Assembly (NCBI GenBank): GCA_002286715.1
Contig: NSJX01000089.1
Span: forward strand, 1 to 64,000
Direction: 5' to 3'
DNA length: 64,000 bases
From: Dentipellis sp. KUC8613
Lineage: Eukaryota > Basidiomycota > Agaricomycetes > Russulales > Hericiaceae
Part shown: positions 10,211 to 26,977 of the stretch, one piece after another
Layout: each line of letters starts with the position of its first letter
Numbering within the stretch: the first letter of the stretch is position 1
Notes under the pieces: model-generated
Seen by the model: the letters and a program-made list of their open reading frames with translations, nothing else
The model's database searches: none
What the model was told of the DNA's origin: nothing
Position numbers and translations under genes: made by a program

Positions 10211-13200
10211 TCACCAAGCACCACCGAGCCCAATCCAATCCCTCAACACCGCACCGCGTTCCGTACCGATCTGACGAGTGATCTCAACCTGCCTCGTAAT
10301 TGGAAGGTCTTCAAATGACGCCAAAAGGTTGCCATCAAGAATGCCTCGGGAGAGCGGTTTCGAGACGTGATCGTTCCGTACAATTCTGCGAGTATATACA
10401 TTGAGTTGACATGATGTATCAAGCATGGATGAATGCATACCGGAAGGCCTTAGGATTGAGGCCGGCGGTGTGTTGCACGTTTCGTGTGAGTTGGCCTTGG
10501 AGAAGATGCAGTCTCTTGAAGGTCGACTCATCGACAGGGACAAGCGCAGACAATGAACCATCAGGAGAGCCTGATTCCAAGGAAAGTTAGAACGAATCCG
10601 GAGGAGCATTGTCATAACACCAGCCTAATATCAGCTTCGCCTGCGGAATTGCCATGTCCTCCCCTTTTGACCGGCGCGCAACCGTCGTCGATGTGCGATA
10701 CTCGACTTGACGGTGGAATTCAGTCCGTCGGAGAAGATGCTGGCCGTTCTTCGATTCAGGATCTAGACATTAAGATCAGAAAATAATCGTCGAACGAGTC
10801 AAAACAACGCCGCACCATGAGGATCATACTCATAAATTCGAACAACTCCTTCCTCATCGCACGTGACAAGTGAAAGCTGTCGGTCCGCGAAAAAGAAGTC
10901 GGCGGAGCCGACACAAGCATGATGAGCGTCTTTTGCCAGGATTGTCAACTTATATGGATCCTCCTAACATTTCGCTTAGTAAGGGGAAGCCTATGAACGA
11001 CTCGACTGCACGCACCTGGAAGGCGACGAACCAGATACTTTTGACAGCATCACCAATGAGCAAAAGGTTCTTCAATGCGCGAAGGGAAGTGACATAGACG
11101 CCGACGTCGAGGAAAGCCATTCCTACTAGTCGCTCGTCTGCATCGAGCGCGCGTACGAAGACCTGGTAATGCGAATGTGAGCCACTTCAACCATTGATTT
11201 GAGAAGCATGAGCACGTACCTTCTGTCCCATGGATGACACAAGGTAACCATCAACTCCACACAGCGCCGTCACCGGCCCTTTTGCATCATCTCGACACCG
11301 GAGTCGCAGCTTGAACCACCGCTTAATCCCAGAAGCAGGGTCAGGAACGACCTCCACTATTTCGAAGATATATGTCTATTGGGCGCGTTTCAGCTCAACA
11401 GCACAAAACCTTGAAAAAACAGGGACGAACCGCTCCCTTCACAGCAAGGTCTTCTCCACGATTGATGGTTGTCCCTACAGCGATGAAGTTCTTCGACCCC
11501 GACTCAGTACTCTGTGTCTCTAGCGAGACGACCTCGACGGCATTGACAAATTCATTATTTGCGAATTCAAATCTGAGGACGAAAGTAAGCCATCAGCGCG
11601 CTTCCCACCAGGAGAGGGAGGGTCACCAACCCATCTAGCGTCGTCCAACTATCTGGAGTAAACAGTTCCAGGGTGGAGCACTCCGTCGTGGGGTAAGACA
11701 CATTCGGGGCTGTAAAGGCATGGTTACGCGTGGCACATGCAGCAAGTCGACAAGGGGAACACACTGTCAGGTTCCCAGGTCTGGGTGCCGTCTTCATCGA
11801 AGGACGTGAATTGTGCTTGAAGCGACGACGCAGCTACGATGAGCCCAGTGGAGGGATCGAACACGACGTTGGTGTACGGTCGGCCCCGAGGGACCGATCT
11901 TGAGGGCAGGTCGGTGCCGACCTGGATATCCGGCATCCATTCCAGAAGGCTCGGACCCTAGACAACATGCATACGTGGGTAGATCATAGGGTCATGGGTT
12001 ACAATCGTACCTCTTCGCTGTATAGAAGGAAGTCGGCCTTGCAGTCCCACAGTGAACACGCCGTGAAGGCGTGTACGACCGCATGGCCGGAAGGGTGAAT
12101 CTTGATCCCTGCTTTATCGGTGGCAAGGATCCACGACGGCCAGTCTCCGGTGAGGAAAACACCAGAGAATTTAGTATCAGGTGTAGGAGATGTCACGAAT
12201 GGGATCAATTGGCGGGATATCCGCTTATGCTCCGCCAGGACTGATTTCTCTTGCTCCTCGGCGTGCTGGATGTCGAAAGCACGTGAGAGAACCTTGACGA
12301 ATCTGACTTTGAGCGCAGAAGCCCGAGAAGCAGGTATCGGTTCGTTCGGGATATCGGAAGAGATCGCTTCGTAGATCGCCAGTTGGCCGGAGCGCAGGAA
12401 GACCTGTATGGATCTATGAGCTACACCGTCATATCGCGTCAGTGAAGACTCACCAATAAATGTGGAGTGGGTGATGATTCGCCAAGAGGTGCAAGAATAA
12501 TCTGGTCTATATCGAGCTCCTGAGGTTTGCGAGGAGGGTCTTGGGGCAAAGATAGAGCTGGAGGATCGAAGCTATCGATGAGTAGACTTTGGAGAGAAGC
12601 GATAGCTGTTGTTGAGAATACAAGAGCGAGTTTCGGCAACGTCCAAATCTACGATAGAAGATTCTCAGGGTGACTCTTCAGAGACATGTCGTGAGACTGA
12701 CCTCCATGACACCCTGTGGTCGACACAAGATCAGCCATTGCGTTCTCTGACCGGCATTCATGACAGCCTGCAGAGTCGACGTTGCGGCTTGGCCAGCGGC
12801 CTCGCCATCGTCTGCAGGGTTGTGATGCGTTTGGAACAAGCCGCACGTATCCGTGAAGAAACTGCCAGCGATGTATCGCGACGTCTTAAATCAGGCCTTG
12901 TGAGTAAGCTGAGGTGCCACGAGAAGTATCTTCCTGACCTTCTCGCCCATGGGCGACATATCCTTCCGCCGGATCTTCCCTCGCTCCGGCTCACCAATAA
13001 ACAGTCCGATGGTTTCGTCTTCACGGATGATGAGCACGAATGGATCACAGATACTACAGTGCTTGATTTTGGCACGGAAGTTATTGCCATCCATATCCTT
13101 GATTATCTGCCTTTCACTCCCATCTGCGACATACGTGAGTCTCGAGCAGAGCCGAGGCAACAATCAACCGACCTGGCTCGAGCACGCGGATCGCGTTGGT

Positions 13201-15792
13201 GAGCACGTGCAGGATCGCAGTGCCGTGGAAGAACGGCGCTGCACCGACAGTGGTCCCTGGAATGCGCGTTGTGATCGACAGATCACCTCTCGGCGAGCGC
13301 ACAGAGAGCTAGGGCAAAGTGCAAAGTCAGGGCTGGGCCTGCTGCGGCGGAGAAGGGGCATACGCGGGACAGGCCAGGCGAGGGGTTCGCGTCTGTGCTC
13401 ATGATGACAGAGTCGTTTTCCGAGTGGAAGGGGTTCGCCGGGAGATCGTATGAAACGCCGTTCACGCGGACTGCCTGGCGGACGGGGAGTGACCAGAGCC
13501 CCCTAGCCCCGCCGATGGCGTGCAGTTTCCGTTTCGTGCGGAAGGGGAGATCGCGCTGAAGGGGAGCAGTAAGTAAAGGCTATTGTCATACGCGACGGTA
13601 CGGTACCTGGAAAAGCGTAAATCCGCCCTGAGTCCCAGATCCGGTGGCGGCGACTAGCTCGGGCACAGGGCGATCCTAGGTTTGGGTCAGCATAAAAGCC
13701 GCTCTTTGAGTTCCGAAGACACTGACTCTGTTCCTTGCCAAGGAGAATGCAAGGTCTGATATTGGTCCCCAGGCTGGTAGCGCGTCGCAGAGTGACAGGT
13801 GGATGACGGTACGCTTCTTGACGGTGGAACTGACGCCGTTGACGCCATTCGCGGTGGGTTGGGGTGTTGGTTTCGACGAGCCATAGATATCTGAGATGCT
13901 ATTAGCGATCTAAACGGTTTAAAGCCGCTAGATCACTTACCGTCGTCATCGTCCAGGTCCATCTCGTTGGCTGGGTCGACGACAGCAGGCGATGCGCTAG
14001 CATCATCGACGTCCATGCCATCGACGATCTCCTCTTCGACTCTCGCCGCTTTCAGAAGCACCGATGCACCGACGGTACTCCCAATGAACAGGTGTTCGTC
14101 GATCACGTGTTGGACGACTGTCGGCACCGTCGTCTGCGCGAGCGCGCCTGCCATCGTCATGCGCGACACAATCTTCCCATCGAGGAAAAACTCTACAGGA
14201 TAGATGGTACCATCCTTGAGAATAACGAAGAGAGTCCGGTCGTCGACAAACGCGAGGCGCGACCCCTCCAGCTGTAGGTCGCGTGCCTGTTCGCCCGGCT
14301 GCAACGCAAGTCCGGGCATGTCGCTAATGCGTGGCAACCAGCCGTTTGCCAGGAGGGCGACACGACGGGAGGCCTGATCGACATGGATGATGGCGTTGCT
14401 CGTGAGAATGACCACGCCCCCCAGTGCAGGTGAGCAGGGCAGGATGGAGAGGCAGTCGTACGGGAGGCCCTCAACAGTCGTAATCACCGGGTAGCTCCGG
14501 GTGCTGAGGTCGAGAGTGAAGATGAAGAGCCGCATCGTGTCTTTGTACTCCCTCAGGCGACTGTGATCGAAAAAAATTCAAGTCAGAGGGAAAATTTGGA
14601 AATCTGGAATGTTCGCTTCGCTCACCCTGTCCATGTCTGTTGCGTTTGGAACAGAACCGCGATCGTCGGGTTGTTGAAGCCGGGGAGAAAAGCGAAGTCC
14701 ACAACGTTGCGGATGCGCTCATCCACATCCGTAGCGAAGTCGAGAATAAAGCTCGGAGAATATGGCACATCTCTACACGTAACGGTCAGACGTTGCAGTT
14801 TGGATATGATGCGTAAGCGTCACCTGGCCCGGCTTTGATCCTGCTCTAAGATGTCAAGTTCCGCCTGGCTCTGATAGAAAGGCAAGATAGCAAGCGCGTC
14901 CTGAGGGAGCATAAGCGCAGCACATCGCGATGATGGATCTGTTCGTAATTCGGCCCTAAACAGGGACGAGTCCAATGACAACTGCGCGGGTTATCAGAAC
15001 GAAGACCGCAAGATGTAGAACCTAGCACGCACCAGCTGGGGTGCCCGTTCATATGTATGGATCGAAACAGTTATGAGGTCATGTACCGCATCAGACCACT
15101 CCAGAAGAGCAATCTAGAAAGGCGTATTTGAGTTACCCCATTAGAACAGAAGCGAAGAAATCACCTTCGCGTCCTTGAATGAGACCAACAGTCGGTCGAG
15201 CCGGTCCTCTAGGGATGACATGATGCGAATGCTTTCAAGGCCCGTGACGGTGCCATGGAGGCGATGTTCTCGAACAAAATAAAGTCGGAATACTGTCGGC
15301 GGACCTTTGGGACCGGTTGACTGAAGATAAGGCGGGGTGATCAGCATCGGTTCATATGCATGTCAAGCGTTCACATTCAAGCGGGGTTGTCAAATGACTT
15401 GTATTGTGCTGCCTGTTGTGGAACGACATGAGGAAGGTATTCGAAATCACCTTGACGGATCCCATATTCACGAAACCCTCGCCCTGCTCATCCATCTCAA
15501 CCTCGCCCTCAACAGCCTCCGTGCCCCTTCTGACGTTTGACCGCCGCTCTCGTTCGTCATCTGCAGCAGACGAGATGGGTGCAGGCTCCTCTCTGACCTC
15601 GAAAACGCGAAGGAGGTTGGAACGCGCAACAACAATGTTGTAAAGCGCGCGCTTCGACGAGTTGTCATCGGGCAAAGTTGACGTCGAAGCTTCTGCGGGG
15701 TGTTTAGGGCCGACGGTTGAGGGCGTCAGCTTCAGAGTTGTGGCGAACTCCACACCGCTCGGCGGGAGGATGTCTTGGTGTAGGGCTTGCAT
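10211..15792 (-). CDS. CFT1: CPSF160 / Cft1, cleavage and polyadenylation factor large subunit
   Basis: The large beta-propeller scaffold of the nuclear pre-mRNA 3'-end processing complex, which helps recognise the poly(A) signal. Exon 1 (from 15792) starts MQALHQDILPPSGVEFATT and contains NIVVARSNLLRVFEVREE, the family's N-terminal signature. Many exons follow: VFRLYFVREHRLHGTVTGL, then PSFILDFATDVDERIRN, GLPYDCLSILPCSPALGG and DGNNFRAKIKHCSICDPFV. Further on come TPDSWTTLDGFEFANNEFVN and FIAVGTTINRGEDLAVKG, typical of the CPSF_A domain. It ends LASFEDLPITRQVEITRQ...GLGGAW and TGA at 10211-10213. Acidic low-complexity inserts occur (for example NEMDLDDDD near 13940). The span fits the roughly 1,300-1,450-residue family with numerous short introns. 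I see no break. Confidence 0.95.
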
Positions 15793-16614
15793 GTTCGACT
15801 TATTTCACCGACAGTTAGCCTCAGATCGAAGAGATACCTCGTGGGTGAGACAAAACACGCAGCAGGTGAAGACAGATGCTGCAACACGAGTTTTCAATGT
15901 CGAGCTCAAACGAGGTTGGTCAGAACGCACCCTCAACAGTGGCGACTAGAGCGTAAGAAGCTCGAGTGATCCAGTACACCAAAAAGAAGATATGGACCAC
16001 CGTTCCCAAGACAAAAATGAACGATGAGGGCGTTGCGCGCGCTGGAGCACGACGGCAAGCGGTGAAGACAAGAACACGCAGAGGACGCGAGTAACGGGCG
16101 CGTGACACTCATGTCGTCGAAATCACGGTCACGTTCCGTCACGCCGGCTCTTTCCCCACGGTTCTCCCACGTTTGTTCTCTACGACCTCGATGGCCATCG
16201 GACCAAGTCCCTTTGAACGCGTTTGAAAGTAGGTCTGGTCTCTTTTGTTACTTGTAACCACGCTCACAGATAAGCAGAGAATATAGGAGATGGCTACGTC
16301 GATAGACCATGTTCTCGACGGCCTAGACGATCTGCTCGGCTGAAGCTTCTAGTAGCGCCACGATCTCAGTCAATGCGTAGTGTCTCATTATGGTCCGAGA
16401 TCGACCCCACACCGTTTGAGCGTGTTCATGCTCCTGATTCTGACATTTACGTGTGGTGAATCCTGAGGTGCCTCGTGTGCACTGTGAGCTTGATGAACTC
16501 GTGTTTGTGGCATGACGCTGGACGCTCGCTAAGGGTTTAAAGGTCTTTCTCCTCCTATAATGTCTTGCTACGCTTGACGCCTTTGAGCTTCTCTTCCCTT
16601 TCCCTCGCGCTAAC
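15793..16614. promoter_or_regulatory. Divergent promoter region, CPSF160 / disordered protein gene
   Basis: This 822-bp spacer separates two divergently transcribed genes. I see no obvious TATA box close to either start. ORFs inside it are short and unconserved in appearance. Confidence 0.5.
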
Positions 16615-18467
16615 ATGGCGTCAACTAGAAGTATCAGTCGCGGCGGGCCCGCTAAGGTACGTCAGTCCTACGTCGCTGACGGCGGTCATCTAATTCTGTC
16701 CCAGAGCTACATGTTCGGCCTTCCCAGGGGGCTGTCGCTCCGAATCTTCGATAACAGTGCCCCTCCAGCCAACCCTCAGCCTGTGAAGCCTGAGGTTCCA
16801 TATAACCCTGTCCCGGAGCCTCGACAAAGGCTCGCAGCGCCGCCTCCCCGCCCTCGGACGAACAGTAGTTCTCGGCCGTCGCCGTCGCAGCCGGACCCTG
16901 CGTACCACATTCGCGGCGACCAGCAGCGCCAGCGGAGTGGGCTGCTCGAGCATTCCTTCAAACGGAAAGGCTCAGGACATGCCCACGGCTACGGAATTTA
17001 CCCCTCTAGTGCCAAGTACACCTACGTGTACGAGTCCTCCATTTCCTCAAAATCGGACCTGCCCGAACAAGCAAAATCCGACGTAGACGCAGACTCTATT
17101 CTCAGCTACGGCGGTGATGTTTCCTCAATTCGTGCTCGTAGCAGCTCGGAAACCCTCCATAGCCTAGTGGCGCCCGAGAGCCTACCCGACTCGGACGCCA
17201 CTGGCACTCCCTCTCACTCTCCTAGGCACATAGTCCCTGCTAATTTGCCTGCCCTAATCGAGGCGCAGCACAGTCTCGGTGTCGGTCCTATCAACCTCAC
17301 GCTGCCCGAAGGTGTGCCCCCTTTGTCCTACACGTGTCCTTTAAGAGAATGCGGTGCTGACTTTAGATAGGTTCTGTCTCAGACTCGGACAGCGAGAGCA
17401 CCGTCAACGGAGACTCGTATCTGGGTGCGCCACCGGAGCCAGTCAACATGGATCAGAGAGCCTATCCCATGACGTCGACTAGGGCGCCTCCAGAGACCCG
17501 CCCGAATATCCCTCCGCCTTCTTATCCCCCTCGTACAGCTCCGACTGCGCCCCCTCGACGACCCGAACCCCCCGTGGCACCCCAGCCACAACAGCGATCT
17601 CGACGCGACAGCGTTGATCGTGCCGGTTCTGTCCAGAACCAGCCCATGTACAACGCAGCGTACAACAACTACCCGATACCCGGACGGGCGCCTCCCGACG
17701 GCGCGCACGTCTTCCCCCCAGGCTTGTCTTCCCAGCCTTCGACGGGCATCAGCCCGCCCTCGGAGAACTACCACGACCCTCGGAACGGGCAGCCACGACG
17801 CGAGCGCCGCGACTCCTTTTCCGTGCAGCCTCCGCGTGGGCGCCGCATGTCTGATGCCACCGCCCGCGCAGGGCAGGGCTCCGTCCCCATGTCCGGCCGC
17901 GGCACGGAGTCGCGGCGGGACGAGCTCATGACGCCGGGCCCGTCGCGCGCGAACTTGCAGCGCGCCGAGCAGGACATGCGTGGTCCTCCCCCGCCGACGC
18001 CCAACGCGCGCATGTACCAGCAGGACGTGCGCGATGTGCGCAGCGCCCCGCCGGAGCCGACGTTCTCGGGCGCGCTGGTGCGCACGCAGTCGAAGGGCCG
18101 CGTGCGGTGGAACGAGAACCTCATCTGCCCGTCGCCCATACCGCAGCACGAGCGTCGGAAGGGGTGGTTCAACCGTCGCGGGTGAGCACGCACTGTTCTC
18201 CTCGCCATTATTCCTTCGCTCATGTCGTTGATATGTCACAGTGACCAGCTGTGGACGAATGAGGGTGCATTCCGCGCACCGACCCCCGGGCAAGAGTACC
18301 CCCTCGATCTGCAACACTACCCGGAGCCGGGAACGGGCTGGATGAGCGAGGACGGCGTGCGCATCGACATGCAGCACCGGCTTGTGCCAAAAGCGCCCCT
18401 GCGCTCGGCCCTAAAGCGGTCGAGGGCCCCGTCCATGGGCGGCGGGAACGCTGGGCCTGCGTATTGA
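16615..18467 (+). CDS. Disordered proline/serine/arginine-rich protein, unknown function
   Basis: Four exons (16615-16656, 16705-17311, 17371-18181, 18242-18467) give 561 residues in one frame. It starts MASTRSISRGGPAK and ends GGGNAGPAY. Most of the chain is rich in Pro, Ser, Arg and Gln and looks intrinsically disordered, with many RR/RRE patches. The least degenerate part is the C-terminus (KGRVRWNENLICPSPIPQ ... RKGWFNRRGDQLWTNEG ... GQEYPLDLQHYPEPGTGW ... PKAPLRSALK). That part looks like a folded or docking segment and is probably what is conserved among basidiomycetes. I do not recognise a function. The middle exon is GC-rich. Confidence 0.8.
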
Positions 18468-19639
18468 CTCTCTTTCGCTTTTGTTTGCCTCTATATCTTT
18501 CTTTTCTTTGCGTCGCAGTGGACTTGGCTGATTCTAGGATCCCGCTGCGATGCTTGTCATTTGTACGGACGGACCGGGACGTTCGGTTTATACCCCCATG
18601 TCGGCCGGCCAAGGTCGGTCTGTGCTGTCGATTCTATAACATCATCATCATTCTCCATCATCGTCATCATTTCTCGTTGTGCACATGCAGCATGCATACA
18701 TCTCTGGGGCAGCGCTCTGGCTTACTTATACCATCTAACTTATGTTTTACAATGCAATGGGTAGTGATAGCGACGTGTAGTGGATTACTTCCTCCTTGTA
18801 TCCATAACTATAGTAACAAGTTCTCGAAAACCAGAATATATCAAATTTGTTCTTCATGATTTAACTCGCGATGTGCCTGTCTGTTATGTGTGCCGCCGGT
18901 ATTCGATATATTTGTCCTTATTTGCTCTGTTATCAGAACCGTACTCAGACTCCGACGCGTCGACACGTCGTTGGTTGCTCACGCCATTACCGCTGCAGAA
19001 TCATCCACAGAGCACTACTATCATCTGAGTGTTTCAGTGCGAGATATCTCGCTCTGTTCTCGTTCATCAACGTGGACTTTCTCAACACCGGTCGCTATCT
19101 ACGCCGAATCTAGCTATTTTTGGCGGATGCAATGCGAGTAAGTCTCCTAGCCCTTATCAAGCGTGATTTCTGAACTTAATGGTCAGCATTGATACGTTTA
19201 TCTTATATGCTTGAATGCATATGGTGCGTCAAATTCGCGGTAGGTGCATTACACGAATGCGAGCCCGCTGTATGACACCGAAAGCAATCGTGACAACGAT
19301 TCATCGCGTCGAGACGTCCGGAGAACCCAGTGCGTTTCAAGTTGAAGATCGTCATCATTACATCTCAGACCAGGCCACTGCCACCAGTTGGTGTAAGTCA
19401 GCCCGAGAAAGCCATGTCTCTACGTCATCCCCAATCGACACCGAATACCGAACCCATGTATATCCCATATGAGATATTCAAACCTAACTCAGACAGGTCT
19501 CCGACTCATCTAGACTTCAGCCTGACGTCGATGCCATGATGATAACTGCAGCGCTTATGCAGGCGCTCTATTTCTGACAGCCGTCCGACTCGCTTCTCAC
19601 GTCCTTGCTCACTTATCGTCGAGTAACGTAGTGTGTTCT
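18468..19639. other. Intergenic, 3' flank of the disordered-protein gene
   Basis: The first few hundred bases are T-rich 3'-UTR-like sequence. Plus-strand ORFs at 18561-19140 are short. The missing 5' part of the adjoining seven-TM pseudogene may lie in the right half, but I could not align it. Confidence 0.35.
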
Positions 19640-20240
19640 AATTCGAGGACTATATCTCCCGCGGGAACGATCATGTTGAGCTCTGCGTTGCTCGGGAACA
19701 ATCATCTGTTGGTAGTCCAGCCCGGGCTTCACGATAGCATCGATGTGAGCACAATTTGTTTTTGCCTCTTTATTTCTCGAGGTCATGCTTGTTTCGCAGA
19801 TTTGGTGACACTGTTGCTTCAATTAGTACATGAGAAATCGGTGAGTAATTTATCCCTCGACTATCGTGGATTGTAGGAAATCTTAGAATCAACGATTTTT
19901 AGCTGTCGAATCCGTGATCAACTGGATAAGCCACCGGTGTCTCACTCCGACCCCTGCAAGTAACACAGCTTCCGCCGTTCTCACAGTATCGCCTGCATGT
20001 GGTAGAGCATTCGATGTGGATCTGGCGGCAACGAAGTGCTTCGAGTTGACACAGCCCGCCGGCGTACCACAGTACCACTGCCATTCGAGCAATGCACAAC
20101 TCCCGTTTCATTGATACTACCCCGAAAATCTGATCACGCTCAATCGACCAGTCATCTGAGGTATTTCTAGAATATCGACTCGCTTGTGCGACCTCAGCAG
20201 TGCTGCCGCGGAGCAGATACCATAACAATTACTTGGTAAG
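19640..20240 (+). pseudogene. Decayed seven-TM protein gene (relic of the family at 20780)
   Basis: This stretch aligns in order with exons of the intact paralogue just downstream. NNHLLV...PGLHDSIDVS matches NPLVV...IGLGDSVNV, followed by a relic intron. The expected IWRCFIV exon start appears as ATTTGGTGA, with an in-frame stop. Further on, SPACGRAFDVDLAATKCFEL matches TPAIGTAFDTLTMVTNVYCT, and a block near 20170 recalls the FILETSALYTS helix. Several positions needed for splicing and frame are lost. The 5' exon was not found. Confidence 0.6.
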
Positions 20241-20695
20241 TCTCACAGCATCAATCAGCCATTTTTGTACGCTCAGCGTCGGAATGAACATGCAGTTTCG
20301 GTGACTATGACAAGATCCGGAGCTCAAGAACCATTCCCTGTCCGGCAGGGTTGCCGAGCTACAAGGAGCGCCACGAAGTCCGTCCAGAACGTCGCTGTCT
20401 ATATCAGGTACGCAGGACCACTGACGCTCGCCGGCCACTACGGAGCCTCCGTAGGACTGCTTTCTGGAACTTGATTGACACCAGACTTGGAAGCCTCCAG
20501 TCCCTTGTTAGGCACGTTTTCTCCAGCGCTTCGTACACAAGCGGGAGATCTGCTATATTTGTGCCCGCTTGACATCGACGTTCTGCCCATGTCACGATAG
20601 CTACAGCGCCAAGTTGCGCACCAACTGATCATCGGACGATACTCGCTGGAACCCAATGATCCGTACCTCAGGAATCATCAGACAGCGACACGTTG

Positions 20696-20703
20696 TATAA
20701 AGG
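20696..20703 (+). promoter_or_regulatory. TATA box of seven-TM gene 1
   Basis: TATAAAGG, 77-84 bp upstream of the ATG at 20780. Confidence 0.55.
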
Positions 20704-20779
20704 CCATCTCGTTTCACAGACGATACGGTCCGGAGGTGCCCGCCCCTCCCCTTGTCGAAAATACTCATTCTTAGCTACC

Positions 20780-22125
20780 ATGGCATTCCCTGTTGATCAG
20801 ACGGCTCTCGTTGCATTATTCGTCGAGAGCATTACTTATGGTGAGCCAGACGCTCTGCCGGTCGAATCGTCGACTAACACTCTGGGGGCAGGGATTTGTG
20901 TGGTCATGAGCGTCGCGACACTTATGATCTTCCTCCGAATCAATGCTTCTGGAAAATTGATACATCCTAGGCTCCTATCTGTCCTCGTACTTATGCTGGT
21001 CATCGCGACAGCTGTGAGTTAGATCATATGCTCGGGGTTCGTTTTAAACTGATTGTCAGCATCTAGCATATCGTACTGTCTTTCATACGCGTATTTGCGG
21101 GTTTTATCCACCATGGCGACAACATCACGGCCTATTTCCAAAGCGTGGGGAATCCTCTTGTCGTAAGTAAAGACTGTTTCCTGTTGATACAGATAGGGCT
21201 TGGCGACAGTGTCAACGTGAGTAGTACTATCGTCGTTTCCAACAATTCGAATGGCCTAATCCTCACAGATCTGGAGATGTTTCATTGTGTTTGGGCGGAA
21301 ATGGTGGGTGATTGCCTTTCCCCTTGTATTGCTGGTAGCGGGATTCGGTAAGTTTCAAATTCTCGAGCATCTGAACCAATCTTCTCATATCGCTGGTTTG
21401 CTGCAAGTCACCAGCGTATTGCTTCTGGTGAACCAGAGCCCGAATGCTGTTATTTTCTCCGAGACACCGGCGATTGGCACGGCATTTGATACCCTTACTA
21501 TGGTTACCAACGTCTACTGCACCAGTCGGTCTTTATCCAAATTGAACGTCGTGCTTTCACTGAATTCTACAATAGCCGCCATGACATGGAAAATCTGGAC
21601 GACTGCCAACTTTACGACTCGGGTCAGCAATCTCAGGCCCATCATCCTCTTCATCCTGGAGACCAGTGCCCTGTACACATCCACCTTAGTTATCTGGCTC
21701 ATCACGAACCTGGTCAAATCGTTGGCAGAATTCGTCGTCACCGATATGCTCAGCCCGTTAATTGTCGGTCGTCCCTTCTTTGACTTCGTCATTCCGTGCA
21801 CATCCGCTGACTGATCAACCATTCAATACAGCCCAGCGTGTTCTGCCTGCTGATTCTGCAGGTCAAGTTCCATCAGTTCAGTGACTCGCTAGAAGAACCA
21901 ATTTCATTGAACCCACAAGAGAGTTCCGCCACGCAACGCCGGATGGGGACGCTCCGGAGAAGGGAGCCTCGGGCCGACATAGGGCTGTCCACCTCCCGCG
22001 CCCGACCAGTCGAGGTGGCGATAGAAATATCGAAGCATGCCGACGACGCGGGGCACCCATCAGACGAGGATGAATCACATACGCAGAAGAATACTATAGA
22101 CCTCGCGGATATGAATATCGAGTGA
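20780..22125 (+). CDS. Seven-TM integral membrane protein, agaricomycete family (copy 1)
   Basis: A multi-spanning membrane protein of a lineage-expanded agaricomycete family of unknown function. Exon 1 starts MAFPVDQTALVALFVESITYG. Later exons give GICVVMSVATLMIFLRIN, then LLSVLVLMLVIATAHIVLSF, LLIQIGLGDSVN-IWRCFIVFGRKW and TSVLLLVNQSPNAVIF. FILETSALYTSTLVIWLITN follows, and then a last membrane helix before a cytosolic tail. The tail has RRMGTLRRREPRAD and acidic residues and ends NTIDLADMNIE with TGA. About seven hydrophobic helices are visible. The ETGxxYT-like helix (here ETSALYT) and the GDSVN-IWRC junction are shared with the paralogues at 29572-30976 and 60874-62225. A receptor or transporter role is possible but not shown by the sequence. 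Confidence 0.8.
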
Positions 22126-22534
22126 TAGGGTAACACTGCCCGACCTCATGTTTTGCATGCGATTGGACATGCATGGACATTGTGCTGTTTTTCTCCGGAT
22201 GGATACTGTATCACGCTAATGTTGCTTTATTTATAATTGAAGGCTGCAGGTACTGTTACGTTTATCGCGGACCGTATCCCTGAACTTGATGACCAACGCA
22301 TACCATAGTCAAGGAACGCCGCATCCTTGCGCTTGTTCATGCCTACGACTGCCGTACGACGTAGCGAGACCGACCACTGACGCAGGCCGACCACGCTAGC
22401 GCGATATTACTTCATAGAGCTAGAACACAGCACATAGGTATCGATAGAGATACAATGAAAATTACAACTTCCTACACCCATGCATCCGTGACAAAAATAC
22501 AAACCAGAAGCTACACAGGGATTTATCCCAAGAA
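22126..22534. other. Intergenic between convergent genes
   Basis: This is the shared 3' flank of seven-TM gene 1 (plus) and RecQ (minus). It is AT-rich near 22190-22250 and has no gene. Confidence 0.5.
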
Positions 22535-26359
<3,825 letters not shown>

Positions 26360-26977
26360 GGTTATCGGCAGTCGGGCAGGAGCTGACTATGGCGGTCGTC
26401 TTCTAAAACCCATGAATTAGGTTCGCTGGGGAAACGAGAGTGTATGGGACACGGACGGGGAGCCGCGTGCTCGCGACGCGCGACGCGAGGTAATTGGGTT
26501 CACGTGATCCTGGTCTATATGTTTTTCCAGGACAAGTTTGGCCGTGAACACAGGCGTCGACGGGCAAAGCTTGATTGTCGCTCTCTGAGCAGGCTGGCGA
26601 GAGACGAGAATTATATAGCACGGATTCATCGCGCGCAATCAGTGATTTATGACAGAGGCGGCGATCTGCTCAAACGCAACGTGTAGCCGATAAGCTGGAC
26701 AAAGTCACGTCTCCGGACTAGAACAACGCGTGGTAGAAAGGCTACGTACGACTGAATACTCCTTGAAAAAATATGACGAATACACAACGGCCTCATGTGG
26801 CAACACGTTGGCGAGAAGATCGGGTAAATCAGAGCTAGCAGTTACAGTAAAGGGAAGAAAGAGCGTCGGGATGAGGCCGGCGTCAGGAGGCGCGGCGACG
26901 GTGTGTGAGCGCTGGGCTCGCCGCTGTGGCTGCGCTGGAGCTCCTTGTTTCGAGCTACCACCTCCTCCCCGTCAATC
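26360..26977. promoter_or_regulatory. Divergent promoter region, RecQ / eIF4E-like
   Basis: A 618-bp spacer between the divergent RecQ and eIF4E-family genes. No TATA box stands out at the usual distance of either start. The short ORFs inside overlap antisense and are not supported. Confidence 0.45.

Noticed and set aside
17379..18377. 332-codon minus-strand ORF
   Set aside because: It is antisense to the well-supported spliced disordered-protein gene and has Arg-rich random composition.
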